Origin: Pholiota molesta
Taxonomy: Eukaryota; Basidiomycota; Agaricomycetes; Agaricales; Strophariaceae
NCBI GenBank assembly: GCA_014925825.1
Contig: JACGCK010000131.1
Coordinates: forward strand, 1-64,000
Length of the DNA: 64,000 bases
Direction: 5' to 3'
Position numbers and translations under genes: made by a program
Notes under the pieces: model-generated
What the model was told of the DNA's origin: nothing
Seen by the model: only the letters and a program-made list of their open reading frames with translations
Database searches by the model: none
In this document: piece by piece, positions 1-11,420 of the stretch
Layout: every line of letters starts with the position of its first letter
Position numbering within the stretch: the stretch's first letter is position 1

Positions 1-381
1 CGCATATAGATAAGGTCAAGTGTATGCTGCGAAACAAGGCTGCGATGATGTTCAGAATTCTTTGAATTGACATCCTTAAGCGGTTGTGCTCTAAGAAAGG
101 ACTATCGTTTGCGATCAACTCTAAAGATACCATCCCAATCATGGCACAATTTGCAGCAAAAGCTGGCATTTTGGATCTGCTTCCGTACTAAGAAAATACA
201 TTAACTCATACACTTCACATCAAAAAGGATTTACTATTCCCTGCCACGTCTCCTCGTGTATCCATACCTATACAACCACACACCCAATCCCACAGCAGTC
301 CAGCTCCCCGACTCAGCACTCCAAGTTTGCAGTAGCGTTTCGAAAAGGTGGTGCCTTCTCATGTACGTTTCGCAGCAGCCT
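1..381. other. Intergenic stretch at window edge
   Basis: No reading frame here shows recognisable protein features. It lies just downstream of the minus-strand eIF4E2-type gene and may hold its 3' UTR. Confidence 0.4.
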
Positions 382-1874
382 TCACACCTGTCCACCGATG
401 CCCATGCCCGTGCGAAGCCCCCAAAAGCGGCTACTGGCCCGGTGGAGACGCAGGAACCTCGCGGGCACAGCCGGGGGTCCTGGAAGGAGGAGCGGAAGGA
501 GGATGCGGGCGCGGATTGGGATGGAGAGGAATTTGTTCGGAGGGGGCCTGTCGCGCTGTTAACTAACATGCTACGTTAGATAGAACACTTTGGAAAGACG
601 AAAGAGTTACCTGGAATTCCAGTCCGATGTTGTCTGCCTCGCTGACATCCAGCAGCTTGATCAAGCGCTTCCGATTCCGTTCAGCTTCTCCACGTCCTCC
701 TTGCTCCTTGTCCACACCTGGATACGGTCGACCTTGCTCCTCAGACTGACCACGGCGCCGCAAATCTCGTCGTTTTCCTCCAGCTCCTCGCCAACGAGTG
801 CCATCGCCAGCCAGCCCAGCACCTGTCGAGTAGCGTGGGATTGTTTTTCATCGTGAGCACCCATTTCCCGCCTTCCGCGTTCGCTGGATCCTCCCACATC
901 GGCTTAATTCCCGACTTGAATATGTGATAATTGGAATTCTTTTCGAGCTTCGACGGAGGCTTGAGCCAGTTGAAGTACCGGCAGAATTCCTCGACAGTGT
1001 CGAACTCGCCGATGACCGTCAAGCCTGCCTCGTACTCCGTACTCTCCGGCGGGTGCGTTGCGGAAAAGGGTGGCTCACCCGCGGCAGCAGCAGCAGCAGC
1101 AGCAGCGGCCGAGGTCACTCCGGGCGGAGGCTGGTTGAAGCCGTGGCCCGTCGCGGCGGTCGCGGGGGTATATGGGAATTTGGCCTTGGTGTCGTGGTAG
1201 ATCGTCCACGGGAACTGCAGCGGGTGCTCGGGCGCCTTCATCGGCACGCCCGGGGTCTTCGGATCCTCAATCATCTCAGGCTCAGGGGGCATCGCCGACC
1301 CGTCGATGCTGAGCTGCGACGCGCGCTGCTTCGCGAGGCGGGCGGTGATCGCATCCAGACTCGGGATGTTCTTGTACCCCACCTTCTTCTTGGGGGCCTC
1401 CGGGATGACCGCCGCGGCCACCTTCGCCGCGGCGTCCAGGGGGGTGTTCTCCTGGTTGAGCTTGTCCAGGCCTTCTGTCGTCAGCGGGTCGCCGCCCGCT
1501 GCGGCCCCGCCTGTTGTCGCAGCGCTCTGGTGCGAGGCATTGCTGGTGGCAGGCGAGGCGGATCGCGTGCTGGAGGGGTTGACGGCCATGGAATCGGCAT
1601 TGGAAGTCACTGTATTCACGCTGGTCGTCGATCCTGTGCGCAATGCAAAGGCTGGGAGACGTGGGCGAGGTGCCGAGGTCGTCGTGGGCTGCAGCGGGGG
1701 GGCAGTGCCGCCGTTCGCGGCAGCTTGGTTGCTGGTGATCCTAGCTGCAAGCTGGTTTAGCGACGGCAGACGGACACCGCCCGTTTTCTTCGTCGTGGTC
1801 GTGGTCGTCGAAGATGAAGCAGCTGTCGCCGCCGCCGCCGTTGCAGTTGTCGTTGGCTCTGAGGATTCGCTCAT
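382..1874 (-). CDS. eIF4E2/4EHP-type cap-binding protein (two frame breaks)
   Basis: Binds the mRNA 5' cap in the cytoplasm; class II eIF4E proteins usually repress translation. Exons 611..1874 and 382..555 on the minus strand; the intron runs from a GT after a CAG codon to an AG before 555. The chosen ATG at 1874 has a GCCACC context; an in-frame ATG at 1940 is weaker. The first ~240 residues are low-complexity Ser/Thr/Ala. The core follows: HPLQFPW, a long Ala-rich insertion, a Tyr where eIF4E has Trp56 (the 4EHP signature), then KSGIKPMWEDPANAEGGKW with the cap-binding Trp-Glu pair, and PNKFLSIP near the end. The frame is lost near 810 (G run) and near 675 (A run). Restoring one base at each makes the exon phases add up, so either assembly error or recent decay is possible. 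The last ~45 residues are uncertain. Confidence 0.8.
1083..1107. repeat. GCA trinucleotide run encoding poly-Ala in eIF4E2
   Basis: A short GCA microsatellite that reads as an alanine run on the minus strand. It sits inside the insertion between the first cap-binding-domain strand and the Tyr that replaces Trp56. Such runs vary in length between strains. Confidence 0.8.
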
Positions 1875-2159
1875 GGTGGCAGGAGGAAAGGAGCGACGCT
1901 CACCAAACAAAGCATCACCGAAGGCAACCATCGACATCATTGATCAGGCAAGCGATGACTGACCTTAATCTGATAAGATTTTAAATGTTTCAGCTACACA
2001 ATGAGTTGATACCAAGTTGATACTAATTCAAATAAAAGGTTCGTTGAAAAGATATAAAGTAAAATACACCAGCCATTGTATATACCACACCGTCGCGCCA
2101 GCCTAAGGCGGTGAAGATGTAGTCTTCTTTGCTGACTCTGATGTGATGAACAATTGATC

Positions 2160-3020
2160 ACATTCGTGCTTATGAAGATGAGGACACAATAATGACAGAT
2201 CTCTGCAAATAGAGGTTCCATGAAAGGCATGGTGTGGTTATTTGTTAGTTCGAAGGCCGATGAAGGGTAGCTTTCTGCAAGCTTTCTGAGCGCTGGGACA
2301 AGACGCACCAAACGGCGCAAATTTGTTCCCTTGAGCACTCTATCGTCTGTATCCATTAATTTTCTCATAGCTGAGCTGGACTCGACTTCGTCACCGATAT
2401 ATTTGCTTTGGCAGCGTGGGGTTTGCGAACAAGATCGTCGATTTTTTGATCAACGCCCTTGGCATGTATCACTACAGTGGCGAACAGATCTCTTCGGAAA
2501 CGGAAGCAGAAAGAAGTCGTATGGCTGTCCATTGAAGATCAAAGTCGACGGGATTCTCGCAGCGCATAGTTCAGAGAATGTGAAGGCGAGGACAAAGAGA
2601 TCGCAAACAACCCAGAATAGGTAGCAATTTGTGAATGTAGGCGAATTCATGGTCCAGGTGGCCGGAGATACTCAACTTTCTAAGATGTCATGCTTCGCAA
2701 GTTCCAAGCCAGGCGCCTCAGTCTGTCGCACGAGTCGTATTGAAATTTGAGGTGATGTATTTTCTGTTGAAGCATGAGATTTGCTAGCAGAAACTCTCTA
2801 CTATTAAGTCTGGAAATATGGCGGTTCAAATTGTTGCATTTAATAAGATCATTAGTTATAATAGATATCATGGCGAATAGATACCGTCGGGAAGTAGACT
2901 GCCTTCGAGACGAGCCCTATGAGGCCACGCTACGTCGTTGTCTTTTGTTCAAAGGCTTTGGTAATCATAGTGAACAAGATTCAAGACAAAGAGGTCGCTA
3001 AGCTCAGGTGGAAATATGGG
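2160..3020 (-). pseudogene. Decayed F-box-like gene, same family as 18516 and 35044
   Basis: Scattered minus-strand pieces line up in order with the F-box-like genes at 18516 and 35044. A piece near 3020-2960 resembles the PELIDLF start of the F-box. One near 2930-2885 resembles RRDLASCGLVSK followed by a YFPSRRYLF-like block, with a TAG inside. One near 2790-2700 resembles MLQEQIHHLVIKY. One near 2330-2170 resembles LVPALRKL followed by the CPHLHR region. The pieces are in different frames with internal stops, so this is a dead copy. It is assigned to the family only by similarity to the two genes in this window. Confidence 0.7.
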
Positions 3021-5025
3021 GAAATGTCGTGGCATCGTTGGTATCGTTGAGCCTAGGATCCGGGATGACGATATGGTGTAAGAGAAAACTGCAGGAGACT
3101 ACAGTTAATTTGCGATTGTTTTGATACCAATCGACAGGAACTGGGTTCATTTTCGGGTTACTTTCCAGTGTAAAATTTAAGCGCTCGAAAATTCATCCGA
3201 GTCCTCACTGAATCAACCCACTCCGAGACTCTCGAGCTTTGAAAACTATATGATTATCTCTGAACAACCAATACTCACATACTCCGCAGTCGTGTCATTC
3301 AACACTTACGCTCCTAATCGTCGAATTGGCAAGATGCATCACTACGATAATCCGAAAAACGATTGGCCTCCGACTTCAAATCCGTTTCAAAACACTAGAC
3401 CGATGTAGGATTTTTCCTGGGAATTCGAACGTGTTTGGCTACCTGCTGAGCACCTTAGATTAAGTTATAAACGCATATAAGTGCGTGCTTGTGCCCATGA
3501 CTTGTGCAGCTGAGCGATAGCTGCCCAGGTGACCCGTCACCGTGACCACTTGACTGTCAGGGTGCTGGGAGCCCAACTAACCTGCACACTGTGTTTCTAT
3601 AAAGGACAGTCATCAGCGTCCAAATCCCCTTGCCCGCTTTCTCCTTCCTCGATTTCATTTTCCATGCCTGCTCCTGGAAGCCCTACTGCTCTCTGACTTG
3701 TACGGACCTTCCAATCATCCCGACGGAACCTACGCGATACACATGGCGGGCCGGTCTCTCTATTCTTGCACAGCTGTCCACGTCACGTTCTCAGCTCGTC
3801 AAGAAAACTTGATTTTGCGTAGAACGGTTCAGAGAACGGGTCCTATTCTCTGACCACTGTGTTGAAGTGTTGTTGAAGTGTGTTGAGGTCTGTCGAGGTG
3901 CCTGGGGTCCTGCTGTTGCGTTTTACCGTCGCACCGGTCGGATCTAACTACCCTGTTTGGAAAATCGATAGCACGTCGAGGACATCTATGTCGTCAGATC
4001 CCAGGGAAAGGACAACGAAGTAGCTGGGACTGGCAATAAAGACTAGTGAGTCTACTACGTACTGTCAAATTTTATCTGATTTTATGCTCATTTGAGTCCA
4101 AGAGTCTGGTCACGACTCGTCAAGCGGATACGCACAGATACGCATCTTCCAAAGCAGTGATCTGGAGGTTCCACCGCCAAAACTCAGATGCGCTCTACAT
4201 TTTATTGTCTGCGGAGAAGAATGCATACAGATGATATGATAATCTCCTCGCGGCATTAGGTGGGTAATCGGTTAATCCAAACTGTACACAACTGACAGTC
4301 TCTTGCCGAAAGTCGCGGTAATATTCCTTCGTTCTATGCATTCAGTTTTGCGCTCATATCTTCGGAGTGCTCATATTTCTGCCCTGCAGAGTATGGTTGA
4401 CCTGACAGCTCGAGGTGTTCTGCGAACGTCCAACGGTACACATCCTGGCCCTCATTTTTCTGAACGATGTTCGTCTTTGGTTCGTCTCCCCAAGATTAAC
4501 AAATTTACCGCGGGTCGCGGAAGAGTTCCCGGTGTTCAGTATGGAGAACGACTCCACATCAAGGGCTCGTTGTGAACCGAGGCGCAAACTCTATCCTCTT
4601 GGACCACCATTCTGAACCGCCTCCTAGCTCTAGACTCTGAGCTTGTTCAACTCCCGCGGTCTCTGGATTTCCCACTTTCATTTCCTGCTTCGGGAACGTG
4701 AATTCTGGACTTGATTCCTGGCAACTGCGAAGGCTTGCGAAGGTGAGTTCTCAATGGAATTACCCCGCATTCGCGCAGATCGACCCCGCATTTGCATGAC
4801 TCGTTATGGGCTTTATGGGGAAATGCTTGGACTTGCACGAATTGGCAATTTTAAAACATAATTTGTTTCTCCCACATGGCGCGCTTCGGTCTGCTTCGGT
4901 TCCATTTCATGGACGTTCTTCAACCTTCTTCAAAGTTCAACTTCTTCCTTCTCCCATCCAGGCGACATTGCTGGTGGGTTTGAACTTTGTAGTTGGAATG
5001 TGCGAAAACGTTCACGGGTGTACTA
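3021..5025. other. Gene-poor stretch, no supported gene
   Basis: Only short, unconvincing frames. A TATA-like TCTATAAAGG lies near 3596-3605 in a pyrimidine-rich context, and the 3470-4030 interval has the look of a retroelement LTR (TATA, CT-rich leader). I could find neither paired ends nor a target duplication, so no element is called. Confidence 0.3.
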
Positions 5026-5500
5026 CTATGTTTCCTGTGTCTTGCGTACTCCAAATCGGCGTTCCGCCATGGTTTCCCGAGAATAAACCGACTCCGACGT
5101 CATCTCTAAGGCTGGCGATGCTACAAAGTCCAGCATGTCTATGAATGTGTGTTGATCTGTCAGAAAGACCCCCCTATCTTTCCCTGATGCGTTCCGAAAG
5201 TCGCCAATCAGCGACGAGCGTGCGTAGATGGGCGTCCAATCTTCTGTTTGCAGTTTGCGTTTGCGTCGCGAGCCTTGATCTCAACACTTGCCCACTGCGT
5301 GAGTCCCCTTCAGGCATTTGTACGTATTCAATGTCATCGAACACTGTCTTATTCGGCGTCTTCGTTGAGGCCGATACAGCCTCACAGGAAACATTCATGG
5401 AGGTTATCCTATTTAATACTGCTGCGTCCATATCTAGATATCTAGCCAGAAAACCCTTCATCGACATTCGTATACCCCATTCATCGGTGCCGAAATACAC
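5026..5500 (-). pseudogene. Unrecognised coding remnant
   Basis: A minus-strand frame from 5500 to 5174 (108 codons, starting MYFGTDEWGIRMSMKGFL) runs into a TAG beside a G run. The neighbouring frame then continues with protein-like sequence (LTDQHTFIDMLDFV, then ETMAERRFGV) to a stop at 5026. The two halves read like one protein interrupted by a one-base shift. I do not recognise the family. The setting, in a transposon-rich gene-poor stretch, suggests a mobile-element or orphan-gene remnant, but that is inference. Confidence 0.35.
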
Positions 5501-5642
5501 TTAAATCCTGAAGTCTTCGGGGTCTTTCGCATGAGCTACCCCATATTTATTTCGATCATAGTGGGTAACGCCGTAACGGATTACCGGATTAAATTCCGAT
5601 CTCAAGAAGGAAATTGTAACATGTTTACATTGCATTCGGTAT

Positions 5643-5651
5643 GGACAGGCA
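5643..5651. repeat. Left 9-bp target-site duplication (GGACAGGCA)
   Basis: GGACAGGCA directly abuts the left terminal inverted repeat. The identical 9-mer abuts the right one at 6771-6779. Confidence 0.85.
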
Positions 5652-5870
5652 TAGGCCGGTGACCGTCCCCTCTAAAAGAGGAAAGTCGACCTCCGGAGGA
5701 ATCCTCGATAGAGGGGCCGGTATAACTGAGTCAAAATTAGCAGAGAATTGCAAAGGCTCCACTATTGATGGCGGCATCGTCGGCATTATTCTTTAAATTC
5801 CTTTTGCAGAAAGGTAAGCACACGAGCAGTCGCGCCGGTTTCTGCCGCACGCGCGCGCGCTTTCCTCAGT
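5652..5870 (+). repeat. Left terminal inverted repeat of the 5652-6770 element
   Basis: Matches the reverse complement of 6546-6770 with small gaps. The best-conserved blocks are CTAAAAGAGGAA followed by a GTCGACCTCCGGAGG block, the GATGGCGGCATC block, the TTTAAATTCCTTTTG block and an alternating GC tract at the inner end. Confidence 0.85.
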
Positions 5871-6020
5871 ACAGCTTTAGATATCTCGCTCTCATTCGCA
5901 CTCGCTCTTCGACATGATAATGATACGCTGAGCTAAAATTCTAATAGCTTTCTAACACAAGTATATTTTGGTTCCAGAACAGTTGAATATATGCATTTGC
6001 ATTGATACAGCAGTAATAAA

Positions 6021-6500
6021 TTATATAGTCCACCAAGTGTCATCGCGAGGAGTGTGGTCATTGATAGCGATTTCGAATGCCGTATCTTGAAAGAAGTCTT
6101 TCTCTTGAGTAGCTTGTAATCGTGTAAGAGGAGATAGGGTGAGGGTTATTAGATTCTTAGAAGGGTCGTCGAGGAGAATATTAATGGCAATAGGCAAAGT
6201 TTTGCCGCTTCCTGTTCCCGCAGATATTAAGCTCTCCTTTCCGAGCCTATCCGCTAGAATGGCGCGCAGTTGCATTTTCCTGGGAACCTGCTTGCCTTCG
6301 GTAACACTCCAGCATATGACAGAAGCTCGGTGGCAAATGGCTCGCTCGGCGTCTGTTAATTCTGCGAGGTAATTCTAAGAGTCTTTCTGGAACTCGATGA
6401 TAGAGGTGGAAAGCTCCATTATCTCCGTGTCAGAGCAGGTCCTTAAGTATTGAAGTTGTTCTTGAAGGGTTGGAACGTAGCATTGTATTTCTGAGGCCAT
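6021..6500 (-). pseudogene. Truncated RecQ-like DNA helicase fragment inside the inverted-repeat element
   Basis: Starts at an ATG at 6500 (MASEIQCYVPTLQEQL). It has an in-frame TAG at 6377-6375, continues in the same frame through MQLRAILADRLGKESL and a Walker A motif AGTGSGKT, then a DExH-helicase-like block ending PRDDTWWT, and stops at 6021. Only the first ~160 codons of a helicase remain: the DEAH box and all later motifs are missing. With a nonsense codon and 3' truncation it cannot make an active enzyme. The N-terminal end begins just inside the right inverted repeat, so the repeat probably once supplied its promoter. Assigned to the RecQ-like group from motif I context; other superfamily 2 helicases are possible. 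Confidence 0.75.
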
Positions 6501-6545
6501 TTTACATGAGAGGGAGGCGCGAGCGCGTATGTAAAGGTACACTAA

Positions 6546-6770
6546 TGAGCGCGCGCGCGAGTGCGGCAATCCGGCGCGACTGCTCGCGTGTTGCTCGCGT
6601 GCTTATATTTTTCTTCAAAAGGAATTTAAAGAAAAATGCCGGTGATGCCGCCATCAAAAGTGGGGCCTTTGCAATTCTCTGCAAAATGTTTCGCAATTAA
6701 ACCAGGCCCTCTATCGAGGATTCCTCCGGAGGTCGACCTTCCTCTTTTAGATGGCCTGGTCACGAGGCTA
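6546..6770 (-). repeat. Right terminal inverted repeat of the 5652-6770 element
   Basis: The reverse complement aligns with 5652-5870. It carries a few extra bases near an AT-rich spot and a duplicated GCGAGCA-like stretch relative to the left arm. It is followed directly by GGACAGGCA (6771-6779). Confidence 0.85.
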
Positions 6771-6779
6771 GGACAGGCA
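6771..6779. repeat. Right 9-bp target-site duplication (GGACAGGCA)
   Basis: Identical to 5643-5651 and directly abuts the element end at 6770. Confidence 0.85.
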
Positions 6780-6989
6780 CTCTTTCTCATCCTAGCCCTC
6801 TTCTGTCAATTTATCCTGAATTTATCCGTGTCTCACATCCTCGATTTGGTCTGGAATCTCTATGGATACCTTCTGTTTCAAAGACTTGAATTCTCTTGAA
6901 TTGGGAGGCTGAATAGGTCGGACGGCCTGAGTCATTGCCGTTTTTCACAAGCTATGTAGAATCTATTCATACTTCTGTGTTCTGTCTCT

Positions 6990-8114
6990 GAGGAGAACTT
7001 GATGGTGCTAACTGGTCGTGGTAAATCTCGCGGACTCCCAGGCGCAGGCTTTTCGGTATGACGAGGCCTTCATTGTTCTTACGAACTCCTTCAGGTTCAG
7101 CGACGAATCTTTCTCGCATAACTCCACGGCCGCATCGAATTCTTTCCTTCTCTTCGCTATGGGAATTGTCAGAAATTAGGCCTTATGGCGTCTATCGCCT
7201 TCCTGAGGTTTCTCTGTGCACAATTTTGGGTCAGAAGCAGAAGAATTTCACAGAGTTTCGTGCCAGGCGTTGACTCCACTTGGCAATCCACATTCTATTC
7301 ACACTGCAATTTCCTTTGGAATACTGATTTTGGTGATTAGAGCGTCTGCTATTCTGGTCCAGTTTCTAGCGTCTCGTGAGATTTGCCTTGCAAAGTTTGC
7401 TGCTGAAGAATGGGTTACGTCTACAACTGACGCTCTCCTCATGAAGATGAATAGATATCTTATTCACGCGGCCAGCTCCTCGAATATGAGGTTCTCGACA
7501 TTGAAGCTTTGCACTGACCTCCAAGTGACCTCGCTGGCCGTTCGTTGTCCGGACTTCGAGCATCACTGATACACATGAAGTTGATATTCTATTTTTCATA
7601 CCCTGAGAATGGGTGGATTTCTCATGGTACCTACTTACGTGCGGGAGCGAAAAGCATAAGATATGCGCACCGTATTTCCGCTTGAAGGTGAGTAAATACG
7701 TCTCTTAAACTTTAGAATCATCGATAGTTTCCTTCCAAAATCTCATGTCATATGTATTGGAGTAACTTCGTTTCCTTGCTATCGCGTTGTCTGTTTTCTT
7801 TGTGATAACCGTCATTCAGAAATATTCTCAGAGAGTATTTCTGTTGCGGCTTGGTGCTAGGAGGTCGTTTCATAGAATATACTACCTTCTCGAACATAGA
7901 TTCTACCAGGATTCCCTTGATTTGGTTACCAATTTGGTTTGGACTCATTGACGCATATATCTCGCTGGCCTCGGTACTTAGAATTACTCCGCTGTCCACG
8001 TCTTGTGTTTTTTTTACCTCTAAAACTATCGTGTCTAAGACGGTACATGTTTACCATTGTGCCCGGTTGATCAGGGTCAAGTACATAACCGGCACTTTGT
8101 TCCCCTTCATGCAA
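6990..8114 (-). pseudogene. Unrecognised decayed coding region
   Basis: Minus-strand frames carry protein-like stretches interrupted by stops and shifts: 7999-7748 (MDSGVILSTEASEIYASM onward), 7599-7366, and short pieces near 7200-7000. The order suggests one long gene read from about 8114 down to 7000. I could not assign a family; no transposase, kinase or protease motif stands out. It may belong to the same transposon-rich debris as its neighbours. Confidence 0.3.
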
Positions 8115-8159
8115 CTATATCCAACCTATATCATTGCTAATTGGCTTGTCTTGAAATAG

Positions 8160-9090
8160 CTGGTCGCTCCGTATTCTCCGTTACAGTAAACCCATGTTAA
8201 GAACCTCTTGTACGGACAGTACGGCCGTTCTCAAATTGTCCTGAACCTAACATTGTCGCACATTTTACAGATCTTCAATCCCTTCCTTGTTCTGAAATTT
8301 GGTCCACACATGTCAGTATAGCGGCCTTTCAGCATCGTGAATGTTCAAAAAGCCCATGAAGCATGTGCATGTTCCTCCATGGCCGGATGCTCTCGATAAT
8401 CAACGAGAACCATAGATCTGGCGATTGTTACTGACCGTAAACGTAGGGCTCTGAGCGTGTACCGGTTATACTGAGTCTACAAATATCTAATGCTATGCCT
8501 ACACAAATTTAGCCTACGTCTGGTATCCGTGTGGTTTTATTTCCGCGACGAGAAATAAAAATGTTCAATTGGATGCACCAGGTTGACAGGATGATGCGGA
8601 TGCCGCAATTTCGCATCAACTCATGTTTTTGTGCTTTGCGTTTTAGTTATCAGACTGCAAAGGTCAAAGGATATACTCTGAATCTCAAGCGATACCAAAT
8701 GTTTGAATCCTCCGTTGATCAGGAGTTCTTTCATAAACGCAGGATTCAATTGATTTCTACAAGTGACATCGCCGCTTCCACATAGTCAAAGGGATGTTTC
8801 TCGGGGCAGATGCTAGAAGTGGGTTACATCGCTTCACCGTTTCTATTGCATTTGCCATCCAGAAATCAAGGAATCTAACTAACGCCTACAAATTGAGCTC
8901 ATCTCATCGCTTGCTCTTGCTCTATTTTAACTCTGTGGGTTCCTCTTTCAAATAAGTATGTGGCGTATGGTGGCGGGCCGTATGACGAGCCGTTCTGATT
9001 CATCTGCCTTTACTTTTTGAGTCCAATCCTGGGCGATGCCCAAATAGAGGCAGAATTATTTGAAGTTACATACATGTCCTACTTCGATGT
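8160..9090. other. Intergenic, nothing supported
   Basis: Only one frame reaches 84 codons (8531-8785, plus). It has no recognisable motif or matching neighbour. Confidence 0.4.
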
Positions 9091-9093
9091 CCG

Positions 9094-9850
9094 TTACATC
9101 CGGCTGTCCTTGAAGAAGCGGTAAGCATATGTAGTAAGCCGAAGCATCTTAGTCCATAATAAACCTGTCCTGCGCGATGCGCCACACGTAGTGTAGTCAT
9201 TCGCAGTGTGGTGGCCGCCACCGGCACTCCCCACATTGTAATGCGATTTGATTTTTGTCATCGGCCGTGGACATTGCGTGGTCCATGGAGACCTTGCCAA
9301 AGCAAGAGCCCACCCCATCCTCGATGCGCGCCTTATTAGGTGCTCCAGATGAAGCTTACTAGCAGGACACTCGGTAGGGTATACATATCTGCAGCTGTGG
9401 ACGTAAAAAGGTCAGGGTGCTGTTCTGACAAGAGCCTGACGAACCGAGCGGCGGGCTCGTTTCTTGATATGGAAGTCGACCCGTTTGCAGTGATGGGTGT
9501 GGTCCATTGGATATCTAAGCGCCCGGGCAAGCGCACGTTTGCGGCCGCCCAAGGTTCAGATCTCTGTGTTGGCACTCGGGCGTCGACGACCCTCGCGCGG
9601 GAGATGCCACCGTATCTTGAATGCATAATTAATGAGCTGCCATTGTCTTATCTACATATCGGCATCGCGCGCCCGCACAGGCGCCGCCAATGTGGTATTC
9701 TGACATGCTTATTCCGACGCTGGATCGCCCGACTTGTCAAGTTTCGCGTGGGCTGCGATGGCGCCATCGCCCTGGCCATCAAACTGTATGCGTATGATGA
9801 TGAGGATTTAATATTTAATTCGCATCTGCAAAGGAGAGTCAGTTAGGCTG
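9094..9850. other. Overlapping open frames on both strands, function unclear
   Basis: A 168-codon plus frame (9340-9846, starting at a TTG-type codon) overlaps two minus frames (9626-9336 and 9318-9094). The minus frames look somewhat more protein-like, and the local GC content is higher than its flanks, which favours real or formerly real coding sequence. No motif allows a choice of strand or family. Confidence 0.25.
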
Positions 9851-10837
9851 TTAGGTTCTGACATATACGTCATGTCATGTCAGGCCACAATTAATACGCA
9901 GCATAAGTTAAGTCCTTATGTTAATGACAAAAACATTCCGCGTAAATAAACTTCCCAAGCATGGCTTTGTGACTCGAAACTTGTCGGTAGGCTGGAAACA
10001 GAAATCGAAGCAGTGTCCCATTTGCATGTGTGAGTCAGTATGTATCTACTTATACTCAAATGGAGGGCCACCTCGGTTTCTATCACTGGGATGCATGATC
10101 TACTATCCATCCCTCTGCATGCATCCATGCAAAAACTTTGAAACTATGTTATCCGGAGTATCCAGCGGTATATCCGTGCCCATTCAGATGCGTATCAGGT
10201 GCATATCTATACTACGCCCGTATGTCTCGCGTATGTGCAGCGTGATTCTCGAGGAAGACATGGTGTTGCAATGCCAACCAGAGTGGGACCTGAGCATTTC
10301 GAGACTGGACAAGTCGGTTTGACGGGGGTTGCCGCTGGACCGAGGGCGTCGATGCATATGCCACTTACATACATACAAACGCTGAGATGTGATAATGGCA
10401 TGTCTGTAGTTGCCGCTCCTTTCGGGGGTTCTCAGAGAGCGCTGGCGCCAAAAGAGCGATAGTCGGTGGTCCCGCTTCTACATAATTGCCGATACGAATG
10501 CTGAGGCCTGAGGCGCAATAATAGCGAAGCGTATGATGGTATCCCGCTCGGTTTGAGAATGCAGTTCGTTCTGGGGAAAGCTCTATGAATGTATTCTCGC
10601 TCCTACTACACAAGAATTTAAGCCCTCAATGTTTGAGGTGAAGGTGACATGCAGCGGTTCGTTGGCCATTAAATGAACGAGGCAATCTCCAAGCTCTCAG
10701 AGCGCTCTCGCGTAATACAGATTGCTGTCGTATCCTTCTACGCGAGGGAACGGTACTGTTGCAGCAGCGTTTGATCGATGAAGTGGGGAACGCTTGTGAT
10801 CATTAACGGCGAGCGTTGAGTGCCCCAAATTGTTTGC
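9851..10837. other. Intergenic, nothing supported
   Basis: Short overlapping frames on both strands without motifs. No RNA gene or repeat boundary seen. Confidence 0.35.
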
Positions 10838-11040
10838 TCCAGAATATTTTCTTTTAGGTAGATGACCTTGTATGTAGTGACTGTTTCTGGGGACCTGTGT
10901 ACATATATCAAAGATTAGTGCTGGTTGTGGGCGCCTCGCAGCACGCACGCGCACATGTCGTAACGGTAACTGTCTACACATTCTAAGTACATGTCGTCGA
11001 TGTGTTCTTGTTTATAGGCATGTGCGTGCGTTGGCTATTC
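10838..11040 (+). repeat. Degenerate direct repeat, copy 1
   Basis: Shares an ordered series of blocks with 11224-11420: GACTGTTTCTGGGGAC, GTGGGCGC followed by TCGCAGC, CACATGTCGTAA, and GTCGATGT near the end, with small gaps. The two copies are about 385 bp apart, and the repeat may continue weakly on either side. Confidence 0.6.
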
Positions 11041-11223
11041 ACTCCGAGAAATACGTACTTGGACGCTTGGACTACTTACTCGCATACTGTATGAACGCTA
11101 CGATGTGGCTGTCCTGTAGGGCGTATCGCACGATATTATGGAGCGGCACTATGTGAGCTTTTACGGCAGTGCTTCGAGGAGACGGGCAACACAGTTATGA
11201 ATATGAATGTGAATCGCTCGAAG

Positions 11224-11420
11224 GTCTTTGCTTTGAGGTAGGTGATGACCTTGTTGCGACTGTTTCTGGGGACAGGTAAAATTGGATATGTCAAATTTAG
11301 TTGTCTGTAAATCAGATATTTAGCGCCGGGCGTGGGCGCTTCGCAGCTCTTGCACATGTCGTAATTGTGTAACTAGTTCTGCATGCCGTCGATGTATTTT
11401 GGTCAGGAATATGCACATGG
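11224..11420 (+). repeat. Degenerate direct repeat, copy 2
   Basis: Second copy of 10838-11040, with the same block order and similar length. It points to an old local duplication. Confidence 0.6.

Larger units (their letters stand above)
5652..6770. mobile_element. Mutator-like (Pack-MULE-like) element with long inverted repeats
   Basis: A 1,119-bp element bounded by a perfect 9-bp direct repeat and by imperfect inverted repeats of about 220 bp (5652-5870 and 6546-6770) that both begin with TAG. Long inverted repeats with 9-bp target duplications are the hallmark of Mutator-like elements. There is no transposase; the cargo is the 5' part of a helicase gene, so the element is non-autonomous and resembles a Pack-MULE that captured host sequence. 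A deletion derivative of a larger helicase-bearing element is the alternative. Boundaries are read directly from the sequence; the superfamily call rests on duplication length and repeat length only. Confidence 0.8.

Noticed and set aside
924..1760. 278-codon plus-strand frame opposite eIF4E2
   Set aside because: Arg/Gly-rich shadow of the GC-rich minus-strand gene, without motif.
2160..3020. RIP (repeat-induced point mutation) as cause of decay in duplicated genes
   Set aside because: Most lesions I could identify are single-base losses and larger deletions. Only isolated C-to-T changes are seen, and RIP of the ascomycete type is not expected in this lineage.
3470..4030. Second LTR
   Set aside because: TATA-like and CT-rich features only; no TG...CA ends with a target duplication were found.
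6990..8114. Fungal-type protein kinase (FunK1) remnant
   Set aside because: I could not find kinase motifs such as an HRD or DFG block in any frame, so the region is left unassigned.
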